A DNA stretch of 8,396 nucleotides. It comes from Puniceicoccales bacterium (GTDB lineage: Bacteria; Verrucomicrobiota; Verrucomicrobiia; Opitutales; JAIRKQ01). Each line of letters opens with the position of its first letter. The stretch's first letter is position 1. Below, one piece after another: positions 1 to 5,923 of this stretch. The stretch covers positions 1-8,396 of the forward strand of contig JAIRMI010000044.1 in NCBI GenBank assembly GCA_031258795.1, read 5' to 3'. The position numbers and the translations under genes are program-made. A model generated the notes under the pieces. That model was given only the letters and a program-made list of their open reading frames with translations, was not told the DNA's origin and did not search any database.

Positions 1-27
1 AGGGAAAAAAGTGGATAGGACAAGAAA

Positions 28-96
28 ATGATAAAAGAAGCGTACAGGAGACACGACATAGCGGACAAGTTGTGGAACAAAATCGAAAGACTATAG
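28..96 (+). pseudogene. N-terminal fragment of an IS5-type transposase
   Basis: From ATG 28 a 22-codon frame encodes a peptide containing YRRHDIADKLWNKIERL. This matches the usual N-terminus of IS5-type transposases (pattern RRHDISD.LW.KIEPLLPGR). The frame ends in a TAG created exactly where the IS630-derived element begins at 94. With that element and one TA removed, the frame continues as L-TFGRGMS, which loosely resembles the LLPGRKG block expected next, so the fragment may extend to about 690 beyond the insertion. The rest of the transposase is absent here. A decayed relative of the same type lies at 7208-7761 in the same orientation. The N-terminal assignment is fairly firm; the continuation is weak. 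Confidence 0.6.
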
Positions 97-122
97 TCAT
101 CTCACTCCAGAAAAGCATACTG
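94..122 (+). repeat. Terminal inverted repeat of the IS630 derivative (transposase 3' end side)
   Basis: This 29-bp end starts TAGTCATCTCACTCCAGAAA. Against the reverse complement of 639-667 about 23 of 29 positions agree. On the minus strand it overlaps the last transposase codons (AFLEWDDY in intact relatives). Confidence 0.75.
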
Positions 123-599
123 AATAGCGTTGAAGAGAGAAGGAAAGAGGTGGAGGATGTGGGAGAGTTTCCGTTTGAGGTTAGCCTAGAATTTTTCGAT
201 GGGATTGAGGTCCGGAAAATAGGGAGGCATCTTACTTCAGAAAAGCATACTGAATAGCGTCGAAGAGGGAAGGGGTGGAGGATTTTTGTACGCGGACATT
301 GCCCTCTCATACCCCTCACGTTTCTCCTCGTCCCGCTCTTTATATAGTCATCTTATTCCAGAAAAGCATACTGAATAGCGTCGAAGAGAGAGGGAAAGAG
401 GTGGAGGATGTGGGAGAGTTTTCCTTTGAGGTTCGCCCAGAATTTTTCAATGGGATTGAGGTCCAGAGAGTAGGTAGTCATCCCACTCCAGAAAAGCACA
501 CCGAATAGCATCGGAGAGAGAAGGGAAAGAGGTGGAGGATATGGGAAAGTGTTCCTTTGAGGTTAGCCCAGAATTTTGAGGTCCGGAGAGTAGGGAGGC
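101..599 (-). repeat. Tandem array of about 130 bp units derived from the IS630 transposase 3' end
   Basis: Four units begin with the related decamers at 101, 231, 352 and 482, giving steps of 130, 121 and 130 bp; the fourth is shortened. Each holds, in order, AGAAAAGCATACTGAATAGC or a variant, a purine-rich block around GGTGGAGGAT, a GAGGTT..CC(A/T)GAATTTT block, and GAGGTCC(G/A)GA. Read on the minus strand these are the last 40 or so codons of the transposase (PYSPDLNPIEKFW to FLEWDDY). Unit joins occur where GATGACTA meets a CCTACTCTC-like sequence, which suggests duplication by short homology. The second unit has its middle replaced by another piece of the transposase gene (284-343). Confidence 0.75.
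284..343 (-). pseudogene. Displaced internal fragment of IS630 transposase inside the repeat array
   Basis: Read on the minus strand this stretch encodes YKERDEEKREGYERAMSAY. The YKERDEEKR motif belongs in the middle of IS630-type transposases, between the N-terminal DNA-binding part and the catalytic domain. Here it sits between two copies of the 3' end. The IS630 copy at the right edge of the window also breaks at this motif (KERE, near 8280), and the two places share 16 identical bases (331-346 reverse-complemented against 8265-8280). Confidence 0.6.
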
Positions 600-638
600 A
601 GGTAAATTAGGGAACAGCCAACGGCTTCGATGGCCTCC
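531..638 (-). repeat. Left arm of a long inverted repeat (partner 8278-8396)
   Basis: The reverse complement of this stretch matches the plus strand at 8278-8396. The first 60 bases or so differ at only about four positions; this arm then lacks about 11 bp, and similarity resumes to the window end. Both arms are the IS630 transposase 3' region coding EAIEA.GCSLIYLPPYSPDL. Confidence 0.75.
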
Positions 639-667
639 CAATATGCCTTTCTCAAGCAAGATGACTA
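639..667 (-). repeat. Terminal inverted repeat of the IS630 derivative (transposase 5' end side)
   Basis: The minus strand reads TAGTCATCTTGCTTGAGAAA and continues to about 639, where it fuses to the transposase 3' region. The IS630 copy at 7896 starts with the related TAGTCAAATTACTTGAGAAA, which supports this as the true 5' end of the element. Confidence 0.7.
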
Positions 668-706
668 TAACCTTTGGTCGAGGCATGTCAAGTTCTTCTT
701 GGTCCG

Positions 707-943
707 TTAATCTAACATATCGCCAGAATTCGGAAAAGAAAAGCGATTAGTTTCAACATCTTCTTTGAGTTTCTCCGTTTCCCTTTTTTTGAGCTCCTCA
801 GTGCTAACTTTTGACGTAGAAATGGTTTTTGCTGAAAGGGCCCCCGTATTCTTTTTTCGGAAAAAATTTATAGTCCTATGGAACCATGATGATTTCTCTG
901 TTTTTCCAGTTTCGCTGTTCTGATATACTTTTTTTACGTCCAT
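707..943 (-). CDS. Small basic protein of unknown function
   Basis: I do not recognise this 78-aa protein. The frame is open further upstream (to 1015), but the ATG at 943 is preferred because AGGAG lies four bases before it and a well-formed promoter at 975-1002 would begin transcription downstream of the longer start. The protein has no signal peptide or membrane segment. Residues 1-34 are mixed and basic (SSWFHRTINFFRKKN); residues 47-67 are highly charged (STEELKKRETEKLKEDVETN) and should form a short helix. It lies between the IS630/IS5 debris and another minus-strand gene of unknown function. Clear expression signals argue that it is a real gene. Whether the C-terminus is native or was trimmed by the neighbouring insertions cannot be told from this window. 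Confidence 0.6.
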   Translation of the reverse strand: MDVKKVYQNSETGKTEKSSWFHRTINFFRKKNTGALSAKTISTSKVSTEELKKRETEKLKEDVETNRFSFPNSGDMLD

Positions 944-974
944 GTTGCTCCTTTTACAAACTTTGTGGTAAAAA

Positions 975-1002
975 ATTTTAGATAAAAGCCAAAAATCGTC
1001 AA
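975..1002 (-). promoter_or_regulatory. Sigma-70-type promoter for the 78-aa gene
   Basis: On the minus strand TTGACG (997-1002) and TAAAAT (975-980) are separated by 16 bp; each hexamer matches the consensus at five of six positions. The expected start near 968 leaves a leader of about 25 bases with AGGAG just before ATG 943. Confidence 0.6.
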
Positions 1003-1097
1003 GAAAAAACGACACAATGGTGAATTTTTAATCTGCCAATTAAAGTTTATGCTTCGATCTAACGGCACACAATGTCCGCAATTTTTACGGATAAAAG

Positions 1098-1619
1098 TTA
1101 CATGTTTGCAGGCCACATATAGTTTTTAAGAGTCGCGATAATATCGCCTTTTTCGTCGATTAACTCAATTTTCCAAGTTTTAATTTTAGAAGCGTCGATT
1201 TTCTTTGAAGTTATCCCACAGTAAACCTCGGCGGTGAAAATTTTACGTTTATTTGGCAGCTTGAATTTAAATTTCTCTGGCACGAGGGAATGCCCTTCCA
1301 AAAGGGTAATATTCATAGTTAGGTCACTGGGCAGTTTGTTCAAAGGCCTATCAAAATTTACCACAAAGTACAAACCGGTACGCACATTTTCATTGTCGCG
1401 CACTATGCACCGCTGCCCCTTGCATTCTTTTCCACCATTGAAATATTCACCTATTCGGACAAAGTCACCGTGTTCGTGATGCTCAATGTTAACATTCACG
1501 ATTTTCGCGTCATCAGCTCCGCTGTGCAAGGAATGTGAAATTTTATTGTTATGGGGAGAACAATGAACTAGTTGTTGGGAGCATAGCGCCAATAACACGA
1601 AAAAAAATGAGCGAAACAT
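1098..1619 (-). CDS. Probable exported protein of unknown function
   Basis: This 173-aa protein begins with a classical export signal (MFRSFFFVLLALCSQQLVHC, residues 1-20), so ATG 1619 is chosen over the longer frame reaching 1724, which would bury the signal and overlap dus. An AGGA lies 12 bases before the start, a weak ribosome site. After the signal come a His-rich stretch (IEHHEHGDF, residues 45-53), a Cys pair (C66, C71) and a further Cys at 134. Residues 80-166 alternate in a way typical of beta-sandwich folds (TGLYFVVNF, WKIELIDEKGDIIATL). The end pattern faintly recalls DUF3859-like proteins, but I would not assign it. LLALC is a poor lipobox, so a soluble periplasmic or secreted protein is more likely than a lipoprotein. 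Only 46 bp separate it from the divergent dus gene. Confidence 0.65.
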   Translation of the reverse strand: MFRSFFFVLLALCSQQLVHCSPHNNKISHSLHSGADDAKIVNVNIEHHEHGDFVRIGEYFNGGKECKGQRCIVRDNENVRTGLYFVVNFDRPLNKLPSDLTMNITLLEGHSLVPEKFKFKLPNKRKIFTAEVYCGITSKKIDASKIKTWKIELIDEKGDIIATLKNYMWPANM

Positions 1620-1665
1620 TGGAAGCAAATATCCTGAAAGAAGAGCAAGTTTCAATATTTTTGCT

Positions 1666-2682
1666 ATGAATTTGCCGATAAATAGCTTGATGACTGCACT
1701 TGCGCCCATGCGCGACATAACCACGCGAGCATTTTGTGATCTGTTTTTACACTATGGCGAACCGGATTTGTACGTCACGGAATTTTTACGCGTTCACCTT
1801 TCTTCTTCCATCGATAGCAACATCGTGGCAATGCTAACTGATCGGCGAAGCGCACGTCCGGTCTTTGTCCAGCTTTTGGGACGCGAACCAAGTGAATTCA
1901 TCAGGATTGCAAAGCTGATTTCCCGGTATCACGTCCACGGCATTGATCTAAATTTTGGATGCCCGGTACCAAAAATTCATAGAAAAGGTGTGGGTGGTGC
2001 CCTCTTGGAAGAACCGCAAACAATCGATAAAATTCTTTCCGAGCTCGAGCAAAGTTTGAAATTATCCGTATCGGTTAAAATTAGGATCGGCTTCAAAAAT
2101 GACTCAATTTTCGAGAAAATCATCGATGTTTTAGCGCAACACAATTTGGATCACGTCACCATACACGCCCGTACGGTGCACGACTTATACCGTGAAGCGG
2201 TAAATTACAGCTATGTGGAGTTAGCAAAAAAAATGCTCCGCTGTAAAGTTTTTGCTAATGGAGACATAAATTCCTCACAGCAGGCCTGCAATGTAGCTGA
2301 GCAAACGCACTGCGATGGTGTCATGATAGGTCGAGCTGCGGTAAGAAATCCATTTATTTTTAGGCAGATTAGCGAATTGCGGATGACAGGGAGGTGCTTT
2401 ATGCCGAAACTTCGAGACCTGTATCCATATGTGTTGCGGCTAATAGACATCACGGAAAAGACTACTTCCGATGAGAAAAAACAAGTGTGTTACATGAAAA
2501 AATATCTTAATTTTATCGGACAATGCGTGGATTGTGAAGGCAAGTTTTTGTACGCTGCCCGTCGGGCAACGAATAGGGCGGAATTGATCGCTGCCATCGA
2601 TTTCCATATCAATGAGCGCGGAGATGAAATTTTCCATGGCATACCCCACAAAAATATTGTAGCAAGACCAAATTGTGAATGA
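1666..2682 (+). CDS. dus: tRNA-dihydrouridine synthase family protein
   Basis: This FMN- and NADPH-dependent enzyme reduces uridine to dihydrouridine in tRNA loops in the cytoplasm. The 338-aa product shows the family landmarks in order: the opening LAPMRDITTRAF (12-23), TEFLRVH (38-44), RPVFVQLLG (64-72), NFGCP with catalytic Cys99, VKIRIGF (137-143) with the lysine expected to bind tRNA or FMN, IHAR (166-169), ANGD (197-200) and IGRAAVRNPFIF (221-232) for FMN phosphate. Length is normal. Which Dus subgroup it belongs to cannot be told; TEFLRVH resembles the verrucomicrobial form. ATG 1666 is used; ATG 1690 is a possible alternative, and neither has a strong ribosome site. The 3' end overlaps the longest atpB frame by 8 bases, so co-transcription with the atp genes is likely. 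Confidence 0.9.
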   Translation: MNLPINSLMTALAPMRDITTRAFCDLFLHYGEPDLYVTEFLRVHLSSSIDSNIVAMLTDRRSARPVFVQLLGREPSEFIRIAKLISRYHVHGIDLNFGCPVPKIHRKGVGGALLEEPQTIDKILSELEQSLKLSVSVKIRIGFKNDSIFEKIIDVLAQHNLDHVTIHARTVHDLYREAVNYSYVELAKKMLRCKVFANGDINSSQQACNVAEQTHCDGVMIGRAAVRNPFIFRQISELRMTGRCFMPKLRDLYPYVLRLIDITEKTTSDEKKQVCYMKKYLNFIGQCVDCEGKFLYAARRATNRAELIAAIDFHINERGDEIFHGIPHKNIVARPNCE

Positions 2683-3664
2683 TCACAAGCAGCTTTTTAT
2701 TGACTTATTGCCACCATTAGTTTACCGTAGAGCGCGTATCGTGAGATTGGTGAGTTCCACAGTTAATCGTTTCATCCCACTATTGGGCATCTTTACTTTT
2801 TGCTTACCTCTTGGTTTGCAGGCAAATTCAGAGGAGGCCATACCGATGGCAGCGCAAAAAGTGTTTGCCATTGGTGGGCAGAAGATTACCGATACAGTAC
2901 TAACGGGCTGGATAATATCGCTACTGATAATAGTGGGCATCAGATTCATGCTTCGGGGTGGGCCACGGCTCATTCCAACGAGGGGCCAGGCTATTTTGGA
3001 AGGAGCAATATCAATGCTAAAGTCGCTAACAGAACCAATTGTGGGCAAACACATGTTCAAGTACGTGTTCCCCATGCTGATTGGCTATTTTATTTTCATA
3101 CTAGTCAATAATTTCAGCGGACTTTTCCCCGGCGTGGGCTCCATTGCCATAATGGACGGCGAGACTCCAAAATTTCTCATTAGACCGGCAAATTCTGATC
3201 TCAACACGACTCTGGCTCTTGCCCTAGTTTCACTCTTTGGCTGGGCGTATTTTACGCTTAGATACGCCGGGCCACGGGCAGTTTTTCACGAAATATTCGG
3301 CAATAAGGCTGATAAAAACGAAATTCCCAGATTTATTTACATGCTTTTGTTCTTGGTTTTCTTTGCCGTTGGGTTTATCGAATGCTTGTCCATACTGTTC
3401 CGCGTCGTATCGCTATCATTCAGGTTATATGGGAATGCCTTTGGCGGCGAGACATTACTTCATCACATGATAGCGTTGAGCGAGGGTCTGCAAAACTACT
3501 CCGTCGCCAGGTGGTTAGGGCTCATGATTCCGTTGCCTTTTTATTTGATGGAATTTTTAGTTGCCATCATACAAGCATCAGTATTTACGCTTCTCGTGTC
3601 AGTATATGTAGGGATCATAAGTAACGAAGGCGAAGAACGGGAGTCTCAGGTAGTAACAATTTAA
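2675..3664 (+). CDS. atpB: F0F1 ATP synthase subunit a
   Basis: Subunit a is the membrane stator that forms the proton half-channels against the c-ring. Key features are LVNNFSGLFPG (143-153), PANSDLNTTLALAL (171-184), the essential arginine in SLSFRLYGNAFGGE (Arg250), and the last helix EFLVAIIQASVFTLLVSVYV (293-312). Five to six membrane helices are visible. The longest frame starts at GTG 2675, inside the end of dus; GTG 2741 and GTG 2750 are alternatives and none has a good ribosome site. Residues 27-50 form an extra hydrophobic segment ending in LQANSEE, like a signal peptide, ahead of the first usual helix; related verrucomicrobial subunits appear to share such an extension. The start is therefore uncertain although the identity is secure. 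The gene is first in atpB-E-F-H. Confidence 0.93.
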   Translation: MNDHKQLFIDLLPPLVYRRARIVRLVSSTVNRFIPLLGIFTFCLPLGLQANSEEAIPMAAQKVFAIGGQKITDTVLTGWIISLLIIVGIRFMLRGGPRLIPTRGQAILEGAISMLKSLTEPIVGKHMFKYVFPMLIGYFIFILVNNFSGLFPGVGSIAIMDGETPKFLIRPANSDLNTTLALALVSLFGWAYFTLRYAGPRAVFHEIFGNKADKNEIPRFIYMLLFLVFFAVGFIECLSILFRVVSLSFRLYGNAFGGETLLHHMIALSEGLQNYSVARWLGLMIPLPFYLMEFLVAIIQASVFTLLVSVYVGIISNEGEERESQVVTI

Positions 3665-3671
3665 CAAAAAA

Positions 3672-3676
3672 AAGGA
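3672..3676 (+). promoter_or_regulatory. Ribosome binding site of atpE
   Basis: AAGGA sits five bases before ATG 3682 within the 17-bp atpB-atpE gap. It is one of the clearest ribosome sites in the atp block, which fits the need for many c-subunit copies per enzyme. Confidence 0.65.
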
Positions 3677-3681
3677 ATAAT

Positions 3682-3900
3682 ATGATCGGAATTTTAGCAG
3701 AAGTGACTAAAGGCGTTTGCACTGGGGTAGTGCAGGCCATAGGGTGTTTCATCTCCGGTTTGGGGGTGATGATGATTGGCATGAGAGCCGTTGAAGCCGT
3801 TGGTCGCAATCCGGGAGCAGCAGGAAAACTGCTCGTCCAATCTATATTGGGCATGGCGTTAGCAGAAGCTATTACTTTTTACGTGCTATTCTTAGCGTAA
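3682..3900 (+). CDS. atpE: F0F1 ATP synthase subunit c
   Basis: This 72-aa two-helix hairpin forms the rotating c-ring. The first helix (about 12-38) has the small-residue pattern GCFISGLGVMMIG, the polar loop is GRNPGA (41-46) with the conserved Arg-Asn-Pro, and the second helix carries the ion-binding carboxylate Glu62 in GMALAEAITFYV. The usual sodium-type ligands are not seen: the position 33 residues before Glu62 is Val rather than Gln, and Glu62 is followed by Ala rather than Ser. A proton-driven ring is therefore inferred. Length is normal. It lies 17 bp after atpB with a strong ribosome site and 7 bp before atpF. Confidence 0.94.
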   Translation: MIGILAEVTKGVCTGVVQAIGCFISGLGVMMIGMRAVEAVGRNPGAAGKLLVQSILGMALAEAITFYVLFLA

Positions 3901-3907
3901 GGACGGA

Positions 3908-4441
3908 ATGCAGGCGGGAATGAGTGACAACGGCTTCATCGTTCTTCTCGATAAATTCGGAATCGATGTCCCATTGCTATGCATACAGATGGTGAATTTT
4001 GTGCTTGTAGCATATCTGCTATACAGGTTTGGGATTCGCAGTGTTTTACGTGTAATGGAGGAACGGAACAAACGCATTTCCGATGGTTTGGAGTACGCCA
4101 AAAAGATGGAAGCCGAACTGGGCAATATCGAAACAAAGCGTTCAGAATTGATTTCCGAAGCCAGCTCCCAAGCCGATAAAATTATTAGTTCGGCCAAGGA
4201 TCTAGCCACCGAGCTTGCCGATAAGCAACGCGTGGAAAGCAAAAAGATGGCGGAAGAGATGTTTGCCAAAGCCCAAGCGGACATTGCCACCGAGCGTAAA
4301 GTTGCCTTTGCTGGCTTAAAGGGTGAGCTCAAAGATTTAGTCATAGAAGCAACCCAATGCGCTTTGCAAAGGGAATTGTCGGATGTTGAAAAATCCAAAT
4401 ACAGCCAATATGCGGCTGAAGTATTGATGAAAACGGCTTAG
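3908..4441 (+). CDS. atpF: F0F1 ATP synthase subunit b
   Basis: Subunit b is the peripheral stalk linking the membrane sector to F1. The 177-aa product has one membrane helix (about 21-41, VPLLCIQMVNFVLVAYLLYR) followed by a long charged coiled coil to the C-terminus (EERNKRISDGLEYAKKMEAE at 51-70, then the alternating Ala/Lys/Glu heptads of the dimerising region). Length is typical. ATG 3908 has AAGGA overlapping the atpE stop, four bases upstream; ATG 3920 (Met5) is a close alternative preceded by GGCGGGA. The stop codon overlaps the first possible start of atpH by one base, pointing to translational coupling. Confidence 0.92.
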   Translation: MQAGMSDNGFIVLLDKFGIDVPLLCIQMVNFVLVAYLLYRFGIRSVLRVMEERNKRISDGLEYAKKMEAELGNIETKRSELISEASSQADKIISSAKDLATELADKQRVESKKMAEEMFAKAQADIATERKVAFAGLKGELKDLVIEATQCALQRELSDVEKSKYSQYAAEVLMKTA

Positions 4442-4833
4442 TGATGAAAGTAAATTTTAAAGCAAAAACATTTGCCAAGAAGCTATTGCATATTTCCTGT
4501 GATGGCGAGGGGTTATTGCAAGAAGACAAAATTAGGGCAGTCATCGGCTCTCTGCCGCAAAAATATGATACCCTGGCTATTTTAAAGGAGTACTATGTTT
4601 TGGTCTCGCGGGAGATTTTCAAACAAACGATGCTAATAAGCTCGCCCACGGAGGTAAGTTTTGATATTGTGGAAAGCTTGAGGAATTACTTTGAACAAAC
4701 ACTTGGACGAAAATTTGCTCCCAAAGTTTCCATAGACAACGCTCTCATTGCTGGAATGCGAGTACAAGCCGGTGATCGCATATTTGAAAAGTCAATCGCA
4801 AGTACCCTAGAGGTGTTGCGTGCAATGGCGTAA
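4441..4833 (+). CDS. atpH: F0F1 ATP synthase subunit delta, short form
   Basis: Subunit delta caps F1 and joins it to the b stalk. The best evidence is the C-terminal block ALIAGMRVQAGDRIFEKSIA (101-120) followed by STLEVLRAMA, which matches the family signature (I.G..V..GD...D.S...RL..L), together with its place right after atpF. At 130 aa it is well below the usual 175-180 aa, because the N-terminal helical domain is compact (residues 8-60). Short delta subunits of this kind seem to occur in Opitutae-like bacteria, but that is from memory. GTG 4441 and ATG 4444 are both possible starts and neither has a clear ribosome site; coupling to atpF is likely. atpA does not follow: the next gene is convergent lpxD, one base away. 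Confidence 0.82.
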   Translation: MMKVNFKAKTFAKKLLHISCDGEGLLQEDKIRAVIGSLPQKYDTLAILKEYYVLVSREIFKQTMLISSPTEVSFDIVESLRNYFEQTLGRKFAPKVSIDNALIAGMRVQAGDRIFEKSIASTLEVLRAMA

Positions 4834-4834
4834 A

Positions 4835-5872
4835 TTACATTTTCAACTTATCTTCGATGGCCCTAACCCTATTTAGGAGCTTCGGTAGTCGTTTGCGGCA
4901 AGCAAGAAACTTGTTTGCCTCGGAGTATGGCATCGCCGGTGAGTCGCGCAAAAAGGAGCCTGGTTTACAGCTCGATACGAGGCCACTTTGCGCCGCAATC
5001 ATGCTGCCATCACCGATGTGTATGTGCCCCGCAGCACCGGACTGGCCACCGATTATGACATAATTTCCGATGGTTGTACTTCCGGAAATCCCAACTTGGG
5101 AAACTATGAGGCATCCCTCTCCGATGACGACATTGTGTGCAATCTGAACAAGATTATCTATTTTTGTGCCCGTACCAATTCGCGTCGAACTAAACCGTGC
5201 CCGGTCAATCGTCGTATTAGCCCCAACTTCAACGTCATCTTCTAGGATAACATTTCCTATTTGGGGCATCTTTTTATGGATGCCATTTTCGGTTTCATAT
5301 CCAAAACCATCCGAACCTATGACAACCCCGGAATAGAGGATGACATTTTTGCCTATGATACAGAATGACATTACTTTTACACCAACATGCAGCTTGGAAT
5401 TATTTCCAATGGTTACGCCTTGGCCTATATAACAACCGGCATCCAATATTACGTCATCTCCAATTTCCACATCGTTTTCCACTACGACGTGCGGACCAAC
5501 GTAAACATTTCGCCCAAATCTGGCTGAGCTTGAAATTACGGCACTTGCATGAACGCCGGCACGTTTTTTCGGCAAATATTTTTGCTCAATGTCTCCGCAA
5601 AGCAAACCAAGAGCAAGGGATGGATTCTTGCAAATCATAAAAACTTGATTTTCCTGTGGTTGCAGGTTGATATCTTCGCCTATGAGCACAATGGACGCCT
5701 TAGTTGTTCCCAATTGCCCGCGATACTTTCTGTTTCCCAGAAACGATAGATCCGAACTTAGAGCTTCCGGCAGCGATTTTATTCCGCTTATCGCACAATC
5801 AGTAGCGCCAACAACCTTTATGGGTGAAACTATGGAAGCAATTTCTTCCGCTGAATATTTTATGCTGATCAT
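4835..5872 (-). CDS. lpxD: UDP-3-O-(3-hydroxyacyl)glucosamine N-acyltransferase
   Basis: LpxD adds the second hydroxyacyl chain from acyl-ACP to UDP-3-O-acylglucosamine in lipid A synthesis, acting in the cytoplasm. The 345-aa product has the N-terminal uridine-binding domain (about 1-100, with LSSDLSFLGNRKY at 38-50), a left-handed beta-helix of hexapeptide repeats (about 105-295), and a C-terminal helix (RKRLPKLLNRVRAIEDKL). Catalytic His246 lies in QIAHNVVIG; GSDGFGYE (187-194), GANTTIDRA (218-226) and GQSGAAGHIHIG (276-287) are also present. Length is normal. It lies 51 bp after skp, as in many Gram-negatives. ATG 5872 is well placed for the family N-terminus, but its AGGA ribosome site is buried in a terminator-like hairpin. 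The stop is one base from the convergent atpH stop. Confidence 0.94.
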   Translation of the reverse strand: MISIKYSAEEIASIVSPIKVVGATDCAISGIKSLPEALSSDLSFLGNRKYRGQLGTTKASIVLIGEDINLQPQENQVFMICKNPSLALGLLCGDIEQKYLPKKRAGVHASAVISSSARFGRNVYVGPHVVVENDVEIGDDVILDAGCYIGQGVTIGNNSKLHVGVKVMSFCIIGKNVILYSGVVIGSDGFGYETENGIHKKMPQIGNVILEDDVEVGANTTIDRARFSSTRIGTGTKIDNLVQIAHNVVIGEGCLIVSQVGISGSTTIGNYVIIGGQSGAAGHIHIGDGSMIAAQSGLVSSCKPGSFLRDSPAMPYSEANKFLACRKRLPKLLNRVRAIEDKLKM

Positions 5873-5904
5873 AAAAAAATCCTGCAGACGGGAGGTCCAC
5901 AGGA
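5873..5904 (-). terminator. Intrinsic terminator or attenuator abutting the lpxD start codon
   Basis: On the minus strand TCCTGTGGAC (5904-5895), a five-base loop CTCCC and GTCTGCAGGA (5889-5880) form a 10-bp stem with two G-U pairs. Seven T residues (5879-5873) follow, and the lpxD ATG starts at the very next base. The 3' arm contains AGGA, the only visible ribosome site for lpxD. As drawn it could end skp transcripts, set the lpxD-to-skp ratio, or hide the ribosome site. No separate promoter for lpxD was recognised in the 51-bp gap. Confidence 0.65.
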
Positions 5905-5923
5905 CAATAGTAAAATTTACGAA

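Larger units (their letters stand above)
94..667 (-). mobile_element. Transposase-less IS630-family derivative flanked by TA
   Basis: A 574-bp element is bounded by terminal inverted repeats beginning TAGTCATCT and has TA on both outer sides (92-93 and 668-669), the target signature of IS630/mariner elements. Read on the minus strand, about 30 bp of the IS 5' end joins directly to the 3' part of a transposase gene (motif IYLPPYSPDL). The helix-turn-helix region and the first catalytic domains are therefore missing. Frameshifted repeats of the 3' end follow, including FPSLSDAIRCAFLEWDDY. It cannot make transposase and could move only by acting on a transposase supplied in trans. Its position splits the IS5-type fragment at 28-96, so it inserted later than that IS. 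Confidence 0.75.

Noticed and set aside
72..508. Two plus-strand frames of 61 and 77 aa with repeated ILNSVEER segments
   Set aside because: They are the antisense of the 130-bp transposase-derived units; the protein repeats only reflect the DNA repeats.
94..599. The repeated units as a CRISPR array
   Set aside because: Units are about 130 bp, mostly repeat with no unique spacers, and derive from transposase coding sequence.
447..686. 79-aa minus-strand frame across the left array
   Set aside because: It reads through the TIR, a frameshifted PPYSPDL segment and then FPSLSDAIR..FLEWDDY, so it is a mosaic of IS630 remnants and not a gene.
1027..1046. TTTAAT..ATTAAA inverted repeat downstream of the exported-protein gene as a terminator
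   Set aside because: The six-pair stem is all A+T and lacks a T tract on the minus strand, so it is too weak to call.
934..1116. 60-aa minus-strand frame upstream of the 78-aa gene
   Set aside because: It overlaps the promoter at 975-1002 and the start of the 78-aa gene in another frame, and has no ribosome site or family resemblance.
3892..4398. 168-aa minus-strand frame opposite atpF
   Set aside because: It is a shadow of the atpF coiled-coil codons; the plus-strand protein is clearly subunit b.
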